From Saccharopolyspora elongata (lineage in GTDB: Bacteria; Actinomycetota; Actinomycetes; Mycobacteriales; Pseudonocardiaceae), in the NCBI RefSeq assembly GCF_004348985.1, contig NZ_SMKW01000049.1, forward strand, positions 1-64,000: a stretch of DNA of 64,000 nt, given 5' to 3'. A model generated the notes under the pieces. It had not been told where the DNA came from. It made no database searches and saw nothing but the letters and a program-made list of their open reading frames with translations. Both the position numbers and the translations under genes were made by a program. Positions 1-8,029 of the stretch are shown piece by piece (position 1 is the stretch's first letter; each line of letters begins with the position of its first letter).

Positions 1-800
1 CTCTTCGGCGGCGGCGGATTCTTCGGCGGTGGCGGCGGGGGTGGGCCGCCCTTCTTGTCGATGGGCGGCGGCTTCTCGCCGCTTCCGCCCGGCGGCACCG
101 GCGTCGTGGTCCGGACTTGGTCGACGGTGACGCCGTAGTTGTCCGCGAGCTTCTTGATGGGCTTCTGCATCTCGATGTTCATGGCCTTGACGACTTCTTC
201 GTCGTCACTGACCTTGACCAACCCGTTGTCCATCACGTCCGCCACGCCGCGCCATCTCGCCACCTGGGCGTAGTGCTGGTCGATCTGGTTCACCGCGTCG
301 CGGGCCCAGGCCAGCCAACGACCGTTGTCGTACAGCTTCGACGGGACCGGGTGCACCGTGTCCGGGCCGCCCAGCCGGTCGGCGTTGTCCTTGATGTTGT
401 TGGCCAGGGTCTGGATCTTGGCCAGGAACACGCCGGCCGCCTGGCCCTTCCAGGAGCCGTGCTCCCCGGCGACCGCGTTCGCCTGGGCCTCCAGGTTCTT
501 GGCGACGGCGTGCATGGTCTCCTGAATGTGCAGGAAGGCATTGCCCGCCGCGTACAGCGTGTTGGGATCGACCTCGTGCCAAGCCTGTTCCCACAGGGCG
601 TCGCTCGACAGGGCGGCACCGCCCCACAGCGCGGCCTTGATCTGCTTCCAATCCCAGGCTCTGAAATCCTCGTCTTTTCCGTCTTGGTAGGGCGCCTTGT
701 GGTTGATGAACACCGCGTGCTCGTCGATTTCGTCCTTCCGGAAGACGTCCGCGTCGTAATCGCCGAACTTCAGCCTTTCGTTCTCTTCCGACTCAGCCAT
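1..800 (-). CDS. ESX-associated WXG100/PPE-like protein with proline-rich tail (partial)
   Basis: The gene reads from an ATG at 798-800 and runs off the left edge, so the stop is not visible. The first ~215 residues are predicted largely helical and resemble the long WXG100/PPE-like partners found beside ESX genes in Pseudonocardiales; WKG near residue 113 sits between two helical stretches as a WXG turn would. The visible C-terminal end is a low-complexity tail of Pro, Gly and Lys. It is the fourth and last visible gene of a minus-strand cluster with two small WXG100 proteins, so a secreted substrate or chaperoned partner of a type VII system is the likely role. Exact function is unknown. 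The homology is inferred from composition and context, not from a search. Confidence 0.7.
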   Translation of the reverse strand, partial: MAESEENERLKFGDYDADVFRKDEIDEHAVFINHKAPYQDGKDEDFRAWDWKQIKAALWGGAALSSDALWEQAWHEVDPNTLYAAGNAFLHIQETMHAVAKNLEAQANAVAGEHGSWKGQAAGVFLAKIQTLANNIKDNADRLGGPDTVHPVPSKLYDNGRWLAWARDAVNQIDQHYAQVARWRGVADVMDNGLVKVSDDEEVVKAMNIEMQKPIKKLADNYGVTVDQVRTTTPVPPGGSGEKPPPIDKKGGPPPPPPPKNPPPPK

Positions 801-924
801 CGACCATCACGCTCCCTAGAAGACCAAACCAAGATCAGAATTCAGCGCCCGTACGCCACCGGCAGGCCCCGCCACGGCCCGGCCAGCGCGCCAGAACCGC
901 CGTCCACCACCGGCACCGGGCCCG

Positions 925-1722
925 CTACTTCGAGCGCGAGCTCGAGTCGATGAAGCCGAACGAGTCCCGCATCACCTTGTTGAGCTTGTCGGTGGTGAGC
1001 TTGTTCAGCTCTTCGGTGCTGTCGTAGTCGACGATCAGCTTCCGGACCTCGTCCCGGACGTTCGCCAGCGCGATGTCCAGCCCGTCCATGTAGTTGCGCA
1101 CGTTGCTCTTCAGGCCGGGATCCTTCTCACCGGTGCCCATGATCTTGTCCCGCAGCTTGAAGGCGACGTTGAACCCGCCGGGCAGGACGTTCACCTCGTC
1201 GGTCTTCTTCTTGGATTTGCCGATCATGACGCGCAGTGCTTCCACATTGTCGGCGAACACCGCGAGGGCCTTGGTGTTGACGCTGATGACACCGTCGCCG
1301 CCCTTCTTCTTGTCGCCGCCATCGCCCGGCACCTTGGGAACGTCGCCCACCGGGGTTTTCTCAGTTCCCGGAATGTCGGAGGGGCCGTCCTTGTGATAGT
1401 CCTTCCCGTCCTGCGGGCCGTCGTCCCAGTCCGGCGGGGGGATGTCCTCCGCCTTGGTTTCGTCGTTGAAGATCGGGTCGTTCTCGTGCTTGTCGGAAAC
1501 GTCGAGGTACTTCTTCCACGCCGCGTCGGTCTCCGAGAACCCGCCCGACGAGTCCGGGTTGAGCGCGACCATGCTCCCGTACGCGTGCAGGTACTTCCGG
1601 TCCTGATCCGTGAGCCAGCCGTGATCGACGAAGGCGTCGATCTTCGACCAGTCGGCGACCTTGGTGTCCTTCCAGGCGTCGCTCGCCAGGTAGTAGTCGA
1701 GCCCCTTCAATTCTTCGGCCAT
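925..1722 (-). CDS. ESX-cluster hypothetical protein, 265 aa
   Basis: ATG at 1722 is preceded by a strong AGGGAGG ribosome site. The protein has an acidic N-terminal part (about residues 1-90), a Pro/Gly/Lys/Asp linker (about 95-145) and a helical C-terminal part (about 148-265) that could form a WXG100-like hairpin. No signal peptide or membrane segment is visible. It lies between the WXG100 pair and the proline-rich protein, all on the same strand with about 100-base gaps. I do not recognise a named family. Membership of the type VII secretion locus is inferred from position and from the helix-linker-helix layout. Confidence 0.75.
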   Translation of the reverse strand: MAEELKGLDYYLASDAWKDTKVADWSKIDAFVDHGWLTDQDRKYLHAYGSMVALNPDSSGGFSETDAAWKKYLDVSDKHENDPIFNDETKAEDIPPPDWDDGPQDGKDYHKDGPSDIPGTEKTPVGDVPKVPGDGGDKKKGGDGVISVNTKALAVFADNVEALRVMIGKSKKKTDEVNVLPGGFNVAFKLRDKIMGTGEKDPGLKSNVRNYMDGLDIALANVRDEVRKLIVDYDSTEELNKLTTDKLNKVMRDSFGFIDSSSRSK

Positions 1723-1825
1723 TGCGAACCTCCCTTTCTTCAGAACCTGTCGCGGATCTCAGCCGCGAACGGCCGCCGGAGAAGTCCGAAACCTCCCCGG
1801 CGGCCGAACCGCGGATCGCGGCAGG

Positions 1826-2122
1826 TCAGCGGCTGCCGTCCCAGATCTGCTTGGCCCGCTGCTCGGTGGTGCCGTAGTTGTCCGAGATGGAGAGCAGGGT
1901 CTGCCGCCCCGACTCCAGGTAGACCGGCATCTGATCGGCCTGCTGGTTCCATTCCAATTTGGCCGCCCGGTAGGCCTCCTGGGCGACACCGGACCAGTCC
2001 GCGAGGGTCGCCTCGACCTGGGCCTCCATTTCCGAGAGCGCGCTCCGGACGCGGCCGTTGACCGCGTTCATCTCGTCGAGGGTCATGTCCGCGACGTTGA
2101 AGTCGAACCTGTAGTCGGACAA
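1826..2122 (-). CDS. WXG100 family protein (EsxA/EsxB-like), 98 aa
   Basis: This is a small helical protein of the length typical for WXG100 proteins, with the hairpin turn motif W43-S44-G45 at mid-length. The start is TTG at 2122; it is favoured over internal codons because AAGGAG lies at the correct distance upstream and no ATG precedes the conserved first helix. WXG100 proteins fold as helical hairpins, usually dimerise with a partner encoded next door, and leave the cell through the type VII (ESX) system. The neighbouring gene at 2156-2479 is the obvious partner, 33 bases upstream in the same operon. No ESX ATPase or membrane component is in the window. Confidence 0.88.
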   Translation of the reverse strand: MSDYRFDFNVADMTLDEMNAVNGRVRSALSEMEAQVEATLADWSGVAQEAYRAAKLEWNQQADQMPVYLESGRQTLLSISDNYGTTEQRAKQIWDGSR

Positions 2123-2155
2123 TCTCTTCTCCTTACGATTCGGGAGGGATGTGCG

Positions 2156-2479
2156 TCAGACGCCGGGCAGGGCGCTGGCGAAGGACTGGGCGGTGTTGGC
2201 CGCGTCGTCCTCGGACGCCACGTAGTCCTTCGTGTTGACGCCCATCACGTCCATCATGTTGATCAGCTTGTTGATGATCGTCTGGAACGAACGCTCCCAG
2301 TTGTCCATGGCGGCGTTGAAGTTCCTCGACGCGGTACCGGTCCAGCTGCCCTGGAGGCTCGCCATCATCGAGTTGATGCGCCCCAATTCCTGGGTGAACT
2401 CGGTGGCCCGGTCGCTGAAAATCTGCGCAGCCTGCTGCATTCCCGGCTGCGACGTCTGCACCTGCGGAAAGTTTGCCAT
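2156..2479 (-). CDS. WXG100 family protein (EsxA/EsxB-like), 107 aa
   Basis: ATG at 2479 follows a GGAGGAG ribosome site. The protein has the WXG100 size and layout: helix, W46-T47-G48 turn, helix, then a short tail. It is the first gene of a four-gene minus-strand cluster, followed 33 bases later by a second WXG100 gene, so the two are likely a secreted heterodimer. The upstream 530 bases contain no gene but hold three strong palindromes (2783-2810, 2825-2852, 2961-2984), so the cluster promoter probably lies between 2480 and 2780. Substrate identity is inferred from the family. Confidence 0.9.
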   Translation of the reverse strand: MANFPQVQTSQPGMQQAAQIFSDRATEFTQELGRINSMMASLQGSWTGTASRNFNAAMDNWERSFQTIINKLINMMDVMGVNTKDYVASEDDAANTAQSFASALPGV

Positions 2480-2782
2480 TCAGGAACTCCTCCGGTCTCT
2501 GTTGGACCCGCGGTCACGCGCCGGACCGGCCGACTCACGGGCGCGGGCACCTGTCAAGTCTCCCGCCGGGTTCGCCGCGCGCCCAGCCGATCCGGTACGC
2601 CCCTTCCCGAAAGGCAGGCAGCCTTGCCCGTTCCGGCACGCCGGGGTTTTCCAGATCACCTCGAGCCCCCGAACGGGCAAACCCGAGGCCACCGAAGGCA
2701 ATCCGACGAGCAGCCCGCGTTTCCGCGGGTCGTTTCAGATCCGGGCGCGAGCCCGTGCGAGACGTGGCCGCACGAGGCGCAG

Positions 2783-2852
2783 GGCGCCGTTTTCGCGCGA
2801 AACCGGCGCCTCGCGTGAGGGCAGGGCGCCGTTTTCGCGCGAAAACGGCGCC
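2783..2852. repeat. Two copies of a 28-bp GC-rich palindrome
   Basis: Positions 2825-2852 form a perfect 28-base palindrome (arms GGCGCCGTTTTCG and its complement). Positions 2783-2810 are a second copy with a single mismatch (AAAC in place of AAAA before the last CGGCGCC). The copies start 42 bases apart. They lie between the end of the beta-propeller gene and the start of the WXG100 operon. They could be stacked terminator hairpins or paired operator sites. The absence of a T-run and the near identity of the copies leave both open. Confidence 0.75.
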
Positions 2853-2960
2853 AGGTACCGGGCTCCGGATGAGCACACACGCTGGCGCGAAGAGTTACGA
2901 ATGGGACATTCCGGTATCGCACAACATTTTCGCGGAGCCGGATTTACCAGGGCCGCGCGG

Positions 2961-2984
2961 GTGCAGTTCCGATCGGAACTGCAC
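2961..2984. terminator. Perfect 24-bp palindrome downstream of the propeller gene
   Basis: The palindrome is a perfect 12-base arm repeated inverted with no loop (GTGCAGTTCCGA and complement). It lies 33 bases beyond the stop of the minus-strand gene ending at 3017, the usual place for an intrinsic terminator. With no spacer, the tip bases would be unpaired in RNA. A dimeric regulator site is the alternative. Confidence 0.5.
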
Positions 2985-3016
2985 GCCGAGCAGCGTTGCA
3001 CCCGCGGCGGGGTGCG

Positions 3017-4372
3017 TCATTTCGTGGGGAAGACCCCGCCGAGGTCGCTCTCCCAGCCCACCCACGGGCCGCTGGCGGGGATCGCCTGGTAGGTCTGCTC
3101 CATGCCGCCCCGCTTGCTGATCCCGTAGACGGCCAACCTGCCCTGCGAATCCTGGGCCGAGGACACCAGCTTGGCGATGCTGCCGCCGTGGTCGTGCCAC
3201 TCGCTCCACACCGCGCGATCCGGCAGCTGGAAGATCTCCTCCACGGTGCCGTTGACGGTCAACACGTGCACGACCACGCAGCCCTTGGGATCTGCGACGG
3301 CCAACGGTCGCCCCGTCAGCTGGCCGCCCCGGCTCTGCCAGCCCCGCCAGGTGTCCGACGCAGCGCTCAACTCGACGTTGTCGAGCAGCGAGCCGTCCAC
3401 AGTGAGCGAGAAGACCCGCAGGCTGCCCTGGTCGTCCATGGCCACCGCGGGAGGCCCGGTCGTGGTGCCGCCCAGGCTCCGCGGGGCGTTCCACTCGTCG
3501 ACGGCGAGCCCGGCCTGCGCCATCGTCCGCAGCTGACGGTCCGGTCCGGCCGCGAAGATGCGCAACTTCCCCTTGGAATCCCGGAAGAGCGCGGGATCGT
3601 GGGCCGCCGGCATCGGAAGGCTCCGCCACTCGGTCCAGGTGCTGCCCCCGGGCTGGGTCTGCTGGGCCGTCCACAGCGACCCATCGGCGGCCCGGGCCAC
3701 CACGACCAGCTTGCCCACGGCGTCCTGCGCCACGGCGGGCATTCCCACGAGGTTCATGCCACCGAGCACGCGCCAGTTCGCCACCGCGCCGGTACTCGGC
3801 TTCACCTGGTAGTTCTCCATCAGGGCGCCGTTGGTGCCGATGGCGAAGGCCACCAGCTCGCCATCCGCGTTCGTCGCGATGACCGGGTCCCCCGCGGCGC
3901 TTCCGCCCAGGTTGACCCACCCGGTGGTGGCCGATCCCGAGGACGGGGCGACCTGGGTACTGCTCAGCACCTCGTGGTTCTGCCCCCTCGCCACCACCAC
4001 CAGGCGCCCCGCCTTGTCCAGGCGGGCCGATGTCGCGGGCAGCGGGGAGATCTGCGTCGGCTGGGCCGCGTACGTCCCCGTCTCGAAGGGGAGCTGGATG
4101 CCTGCGGGGTCGTCCGTGTTGATCCAGGGCGGGCGCTCTCCGCCCAAGGCCTGGCTGAACACCACGACCGGGGCCGCGATCAGCACCAGCCCGCCGAGAC
4201 CGGCCAGCACCAGCAGCTTCTGGTCCTTGCGCCGATCCACCCTCTTGATGGGCATGGTCGGCTGGTCGTAGACCGAGGGGAACCCCTGATTCGCACCGGA
4301 TTCGGCAGGTTTCGACGAGCCACGGTTGTCGGACGGGTGATCCGATCGGCCGCCAGCCGAGAACAAACGCAC
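3017..4372 (-). CDS. Membrane-anchored beta-propeller protein
   Basis: The protein has a polar, proline-containing N-terminus, one hydrophobic segment (leucine/valine/alanine-rich, right after a KRVDRRKDQK stretch) and then repeated ~45-residue units of beta-strand type with recurring W-x-x-W, DAQGRL/DSQGKL-like and GGxxxG patterns. This fits a lectin/PQQ-like or fucose-lectin-like propeller exposed outside the membrane (residues ~75 to the end). Start choice is uncertain: GTG at 4372 has a GGGGGTGG stretch upstream and is used here. ATG at 4255 would start just before the membrane segment, and ATG at 4456 is also in frame. It lies upstream of the ESX cluster on the same strand but is separated by strong palindromes, so co-transcription is unlikely. 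Confidence 0.72.
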   Translation of the reverse strand: MRLFSAGGRSDHPSDNRGSSKPAESGANQGFPSVYDQPTMPIKRVDRRKDQKLLVLAGLGGLVLIAAPVVVFSQALGGERPPWINTDDPAGIQLPFETGTYAAQPTQISPLPATSARLDKAGRLVVVARGQNHEVLSSTQVAPSSGSATTGWVNLGGSAAGDPVIATNADGELVAFAIGTNGALMENYQVKPSTGAVANWRVLGGMNLVGMPAVAQDAVGKLVVVARAADGSLWTAQQTQPGGSTWTEWRSLPMPAAHDPALFRDSKGKLRIFAAGPDRQLRTMAQAGLAVDEWNAPRSLGGTTTGPPAVAMDDQGSLRVFSLTVDGSLLDNVELSAASDTWRGWQSRGGQLTGRPLAVADPKGCVVVHVLTVNGTVEEIFQLPDRAVWSEWHDHGGSIAKLVSSAQDSQGRLAVYGISKRGGMEQTYQAIPASGPWVGWESDLGGVFPTK

Positions 4373-4545
4373 CTGCCACCCCCATCCTGTCAAGAGGCCA
4401 TCGCTGATTCCCACACTATCGGGAATGACCTTGGGGCAGAATGCACCCCCGCGCACCGACTTGGTGTACAGACGTACATGATTTCAGCACCCCGGAGCAC
4501 ACCCGCGGCCCGGCGCTGCAGGGCCGGAATCGGCCCCGGAAAACG

Positions 4546-4582
4546 ACTGCGCCGTTGCCGCGGTTCGCGGCAACGGCGCAGT
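4546..4582. terminator. 17-bp stem terminator hairpin
   Basis: A perfect 17-base inverted repeat (arms 4546-4562 and 4566-4582, loop GTT) lies 21 bases beyond the stop of the small secreted protein gene on the minus strand. It can form a very stable hairpin in either RNA, and is a likely terminator for that gene. Confidence 0.8.
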
Positions 4583-4602
4583 TCGGCCTTCGACCGGTCC
4601 CG

Positions 4603-4956
4603 TCAGAACGGGTAGAAGCTCGGCCCGTCGACGGTGGCGATGTTCAGGCCCGCACGACCGTCGTAGGTGACCGACCCGATGACGCCGTCACTGTTGGCGT
4701 TGACGATGTCCACCCGCTCCGGGCCGTTGCCGCCGTAGTTGAAGTCCTGGCACTCGCCACTGCGGACGACGAAGGTGGAGAAACCGCCGCGCTCCGGGAA
4801 CGTCGCGTAGGAGTCGTAGGACCCCTTGGAGCACAGCTTGAAGACGCCCGGGGTGGCGGCCTGCGCGGTGCCGAACGTCCCCATGGTGAGCGCGGCGCCC
4901 GCCGCGACGGCGAGGGCGATTCCCCGACCCGTCCAACGCTTGGTGGCCTGCTGCAT
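4603..4956 (-). CDS. Small secreted protein, 117 aa
   Basis: ATG at 4956 is spaced about 7 bases from an AAAGGA ribosome site; the TTG codon just before it is less likely. The N-terminus is a Sec signal peptide (basic RWTGRG, then a hydrophobic alanine-rich core) with likely cleavage after AQA-A near residue 35. The mature ~82-residue domain is small, aromatic- and glycine-rich and contains two cysteines (in KLCSKG and GECQDF) that could form a disulfide. No enzyme motif is visible. It is monocistronic, with a strong terminator behind it. Function unknown; a small exported beta-sandwich protein is my inference. Confidence 0.78.
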   Translation of the reverse strand: MQQATKRWTGRGIALAVAAGAALTMGTFGTAQAATPGVFKLCSKGSYDSYATFPERGGFSTFVVRSGECQDFNYGGNGPERVDIVNANSDGVIGSVTYDGRAGLNIATVDGPSFYPF

Positions 4957-5230
4957 CAAGTGTTCCTTTCAGCGGTTTTCGCTTGCAGAACAAGTCAACC
5001 AAGCGCGGGACCGATTGGCCGCGATCCGCTGCGCGCCGATGACGTCCGGGTAAAGGCGCTGCCCGATCACGCCGGGAAAGTGAACCTCGCGCGGACGTGG
5101 ATCGTGTACCAGGTTGGGACCACAAGGTTTCCGCCGATGACACCGGCGCGGAGTCCAATGTGGCCAGCCTACCGTCCCGGCGCCTCACTGCTTTCCACAT
5201 CGGACGACCGCTGACCGATCAGGGTCGCCC

Positions 5231-5839
5231 TCACGAGGAAGTGCGGTCTCCCTCGAGAATCGCGTTGACGCGCCGCAGGACGTCGATCTGGGCCGGGTTG
5301 TACAACTCGACCAACCCCTGGACTACGACCGACATGGTGAAGGCCTCGCCCCGGGGGGCCGTTGCCCCCGCATCTTCCAGCGACGGGTGGTCCTGGTACT
5401 GCCGGCGGATCTCGGGGGCGTAGCGTTCGGCCAGCTGCTGCCGGGCGTCCTCGCTCGCGTCCGCGGGCAGGGCATCGAACTCCGAATCGACCGGGGTGCG
5501 GGGAGCGGTGTGCAGCTCCCGCAGGGCTGCCATCGTCGCGGGCCCGAAGACCCGGGAGAAGATCAGCAGGAGGGCTCGATCGGCGGCAGGCAGGTCGGCG
5601 GCGCTCGCGTCGAAACCCGGCGGGAGGTCGGCCATGGCCCGATGCCGGAGGACCACCGCCAGTTCCTCCCGCATCCGTTGCTGTCGTTCGATGCTCGCCG
5701 CCAGCTCGGCATCGAGGGAGCGGAGCGCCTGGTCCGCGCTCTCGTCCGACTCGTCCATCGCGGCGATGTCGGAGAGCGGCACGCCCAGGACCAGTGCCGA
5801 GCCGCTGGGTTGCCTGATGTCGCCGGCATTGGAAACCAT
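5231..5839 (-). pseudogene. MerR-type regulator effector region lacking the DNA-binding head
   Basis: From about residue 18 the frame resembles MerR proteins just after the winged helix (LVLGVPLSDIAAMDE), followed by a long helix typical of the MerR dimer coiled coil and an effector region of ~130 residues like TipAS-type antibiotic-binding domains (QGLVELYNPAQIDVL near the end). The first ~65 residues that normally hold the helix-turn-helix are missing, and the 17 residues before the homology look unrelated. A short inverted repeat ACCATGCCC/GGGCATGGT overlaps the apparent start at 5839. I read it as an N-terminally truncated gene, although a stand-alone effector protein cannot be excluded. 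It is divergent from the LysR gene. Confidence 0.55.
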
Positions 5840-5986
5840 GCCCCAAGGGCATGGTCAAGCACCAACCCTCACGTCGCTTCTCGGCTCTTCATGACCCGGA
5901 CATGGAGTAAACGCGCCGCCTCCCGTGTTGTCGCACTTGTTTCGACGATTGGACCGCGGTCCACCGCACAGAGGGGACGGGAGCCG

Positions 5987-6886
5987 ATGAGCCTTCGTCA
6001 GTACGAGTACGCCCTGGCCGTTGCCGAGGAGGGCTCGGTGACGGCGGCGGCGGAACTGCTGCACGTCGCTCAACCATCGGTGTCCCAGCAAATCCGCAGC
6101 TTGGAACGGGAACTCGGGGTGCAACTGTTCGCCCGCACGCCGACCGGACTGGTGCCCACCGTGGTCGGCCGCGCGTTCCTGCGGGAGGCGGAGGTCGCGG
6201 TGAGCGCGTCGCGGCGGGCGAGGGCGACGGCGCGGGCCGGTGCCGATGAGCTGGTGGGCGAGCTGCTGGTCGCGGCGCAGATGGGCCTGGGCACGCGGCA
6301 ACTGCCGAGCGCGCTGGCCGCGCTGCGCCGCCGCTTCCCGCGGCTGGAGGTCACCGTATTCGAGGAGCCGAACCCCGCCGAGCTGGAGCGGCTGGGGCGT
6401 CGGGGCGTGCTGGACCTCGTCCTGGCGGCCGCGCCGTGCGACGAGGGCGCCGCCGACGCCCACCACCTCGGCGACGAGGAGTTCGTCGTGGTGCTGGGCG
6501 CCGGGCACCGGCTGCTCACCGCGGACCGGGTCGAGCTGCGCGAACTGGAGGGCGAGCCGTGGGTGAGGTTCGACCGCGACAGCGCGCTCGACGGCGTGCT
6601 GAGGGACGTGCTGCAGGACAACGAGCTGACCCCGACCACGGTCGCCCGCGTGTCCCAGACGGCGACCGCCGTGCGCTGGGCCGCCCACGGGCTGGGGGTG
6701 ACGCTCGTCCCGGCCTCCGCGGTGCCGCCGGGACACGAGCACTTCGCGCGCCCGGTGTTCCCGGTCGTGTCCCAGCCCGTCCTCGCCGCGGTCCGGCGCG
6801 GCGCGGGCCCGGCGGAGACCGCCCTGCTCGAACTCCTGCGTCAAGAGACCTGGCACAAATCCACTTTCTTCGCACCGGTGTCCTGA
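5987..6886 (+). CDS. LysR family transcriptional regulator, 299 aa
   Basis: ATG at 5987 has GGGGACGGGAG upstream. Residues 1-60 are the classic LysR winged helix (SLRQYEYALAVAEEGSVTAA, then VAQPSVSQQIRSLERELGVQLFAR), and residues ~90-295 are the type 2 periplasmic-binding-like effector domain. Length is normal for the family. It points toward the two short-chain dehydrogenases on the opposite strand, which are likely targets. The last ~25 codons and the bases behind them occur again at 7807, on the far side of the first dehydrogenase. Confidence 0.92.
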   Translation: MSLRQYEYALAVAEEGSVTAAAELLHVAQPSVSQQIRSLERELGVQLFARTPTGLVPTVVGRAFLREAEVAVSASRRARATARAGADELVGELLVAAQMGLGTRQLPSALAALRRRFPRLEVTVFEEPNPAELERLGRRGVLDLVLAAAPCDEGAADAHHLGDEEFVVVLGAGHRLLTADRVELRELEGEPWVRFDRDSALDGVLRDVLQDNELTPTTVARVSQTATAVRWAAHGLGVTLVPASAVPPGHEHFARPVFPVVSQPVLAAVRRGAGPAETALLELLRQETWHKSTFFAPVS

Positions 6887-6984
6887 CGGCGGAGAAGGAA
6901 GCGGGCGCCGCTGAATTCTTTGTCGAAACCGGCGCCATCCACGACGAGATTGCTCCCGGTCGGCCAGCTCGCCCGGTCGGACAC
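6805..6984. repeat. Direct repeat copy A (LysR 3' end plus a stub of the second SDR gene)
   Basis: The stretch starting in the LysR coding end (GGGCCCGGCGGAGACCGCCC) is repeated, diverged, at 7807-8029. Copy A continues past the LysR stop and ends with sequence matching the last codons of the SDR gene at 7958-8752 on the minus strand. The two copies bracket the SDR gene at 7006-7734. Confidence 0.75.
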
Positions 6985-7005
6985 TGCGAGGTCCATTCGT
7001 CGCCG

Positions 7006-7734
7006 CTAGACGACGGTGCCGCCGGCGTCGACGTGGATCGTAGTGCCGGTGATGTAGCTGGCACGAGGAGAAGCGAGGAAGTAGATCGCCTCGGCGATCT
7101 CGTGCGCCTCGGCCGTCCGCTTGATCCCCAAGCCCTTGGCCACGTCCTCGATGCCCTCGCCCCATTCGGCCAGCACGCCTTCGGTGCGGGTCGGACCGGG
7201 AGCGACGCTGTTGACCCGTACGCCGCCATCGGCGAACTCCGCCGCCCAAGTGCGGGTCAGCGAGGCCAGCGCGGCTTTGGATGCACCGTAGACCGAGGCG
7301 CCGGGGAAGCCCTTGAACGCCGCAAGTGTGGTGACGTTGACGATGCTGCCCTCGCCCTTCTCGAGCATGTGCGGCACGAGCGCGGCGACCAGGAAGTAGG
7401 CACCGCGCACGTTGGTGTCGAAGACCCGTTCGTAGCCCGCCACGCTCTGCTCGACGGTGAGCGAGGTGGGGAAGGCGCCCGCGTTGTTGACGAGGATGTC
7501 GACCGGACCGCTCTGGCGGCCCAGTTCGGCGACCGAGTCCAAGTCGGCCAAGTCAGCCGGGATGAATCGGATCACGCCGTCCTCCTGCGCGGCGTGCACA
7601 GCGTTCTTGCCGCGCTGGACGTCGCGGCCGGTGATGACGACTTCCGCACCCGCGCGGGCCAGCAATCGAGTGGCCTCCAGACCGATGCCAGAAGTGCCGC
7701 CGGTGACCAGCGCGGTCTTGCCCTGCAATTCCAT
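7006..7734 (-). CDS. Short-chain dehydrogenase/reductase (SDR), 242 aa
   Basis: ATG at 7734 follows GAAAGG. The protein is a classical SDR: nucleotide-binding TGGTSGIG near residues 11-18, NNAG near 80, and the catalytic Y-x3-K in VYGASKAAL, with PGP after the active site. It should catalyse an NAD(P)-dependent alcohol/ketone oxidoreduction on an unknown substrate. It is flanked by two diverged direct repeats (6805-6984 and 7807-8029), which suggests it entered the LysR-SDR interval as a unit or by unequal recombination. The second SDR at 7958 is a different subfamily, so this is not a simple tandem duplication. Confidence 0.9.
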   Translation of the reverse strand: MELQGKTALVTGGTSGIGLEATRLLARAGAEVVITGRDVQRGKNAVHAAQEDGVIRFIPADLADLDSVAELGRQSGPVDILVNNAGAFPTSLTVEQSVAGYERVFDTNVRGAYFLVAALVPHMLEKGEGSIVNVTTLAAFKGFPGASVYGASKAALASLTRTWAAEFADGGVRVNSVAPGPTRTEGVLAEWGEGIEDVAKGLGIKRTAEAHEIAEAIYFLASPRASYITGTTIHVDAGGTVV

Positions 7735-7806
7735 GCCGTGTGACCTTTCGTGATGCCTCGTTGGCGTTGGGACCAACCGTCAACGCTCGACCGCTATTGC
7801 GATCGA

Positions 7807-8029
7807 GGGCCCCGGCGGAGACGGCCCTGCTCGAACTCCTGCGTCAAGAGACTGGCGCGAGTCCGCTTCCTTCTGACCGGTGTCCTGACGACTGAGAAGG
7901 AAGCGGACGTCGCTCAATTCTTCTTGCCGAAACCGGCGTTCCGGAATTCCGTCGGCGTCAGCCCCTGTGGAATTCGCCGCCGTCCACGACGAGACTGCTC
8001 CCGGTCAGCCAGCTCGCCCGGTCGGACAC
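7807..8029. repeat. Direct repeat copy B (decayed LysR tail running into SDR 3' end)
   Basis: Copy B begins GGGCCCCGGCGGAGACGGCC, repeats the LysR C-terminal coding sequence with substitutions and small indels, and ends inside the real 3' end of the SDR gene at 7958-8752. The LysR-like part codes for nothing here. Together with copy A it marks the two breakpoints around the SDR gene at 7006-7734. Confidence 0.75.

Noticed and set aside
2783-2852. Possible CRISPR-like repeat pair
   Set aside because: Only two units, each a self-palindrome, with a 14-base gap; no array or cas genes.
2895-4385. 496-codon minus-strand frame over the propeller gene in another phase
   Set aside because: Gly/Arg-rich with no hydrophobic segment, whereas the chosen frame has a membrane anchor and repeated blades.
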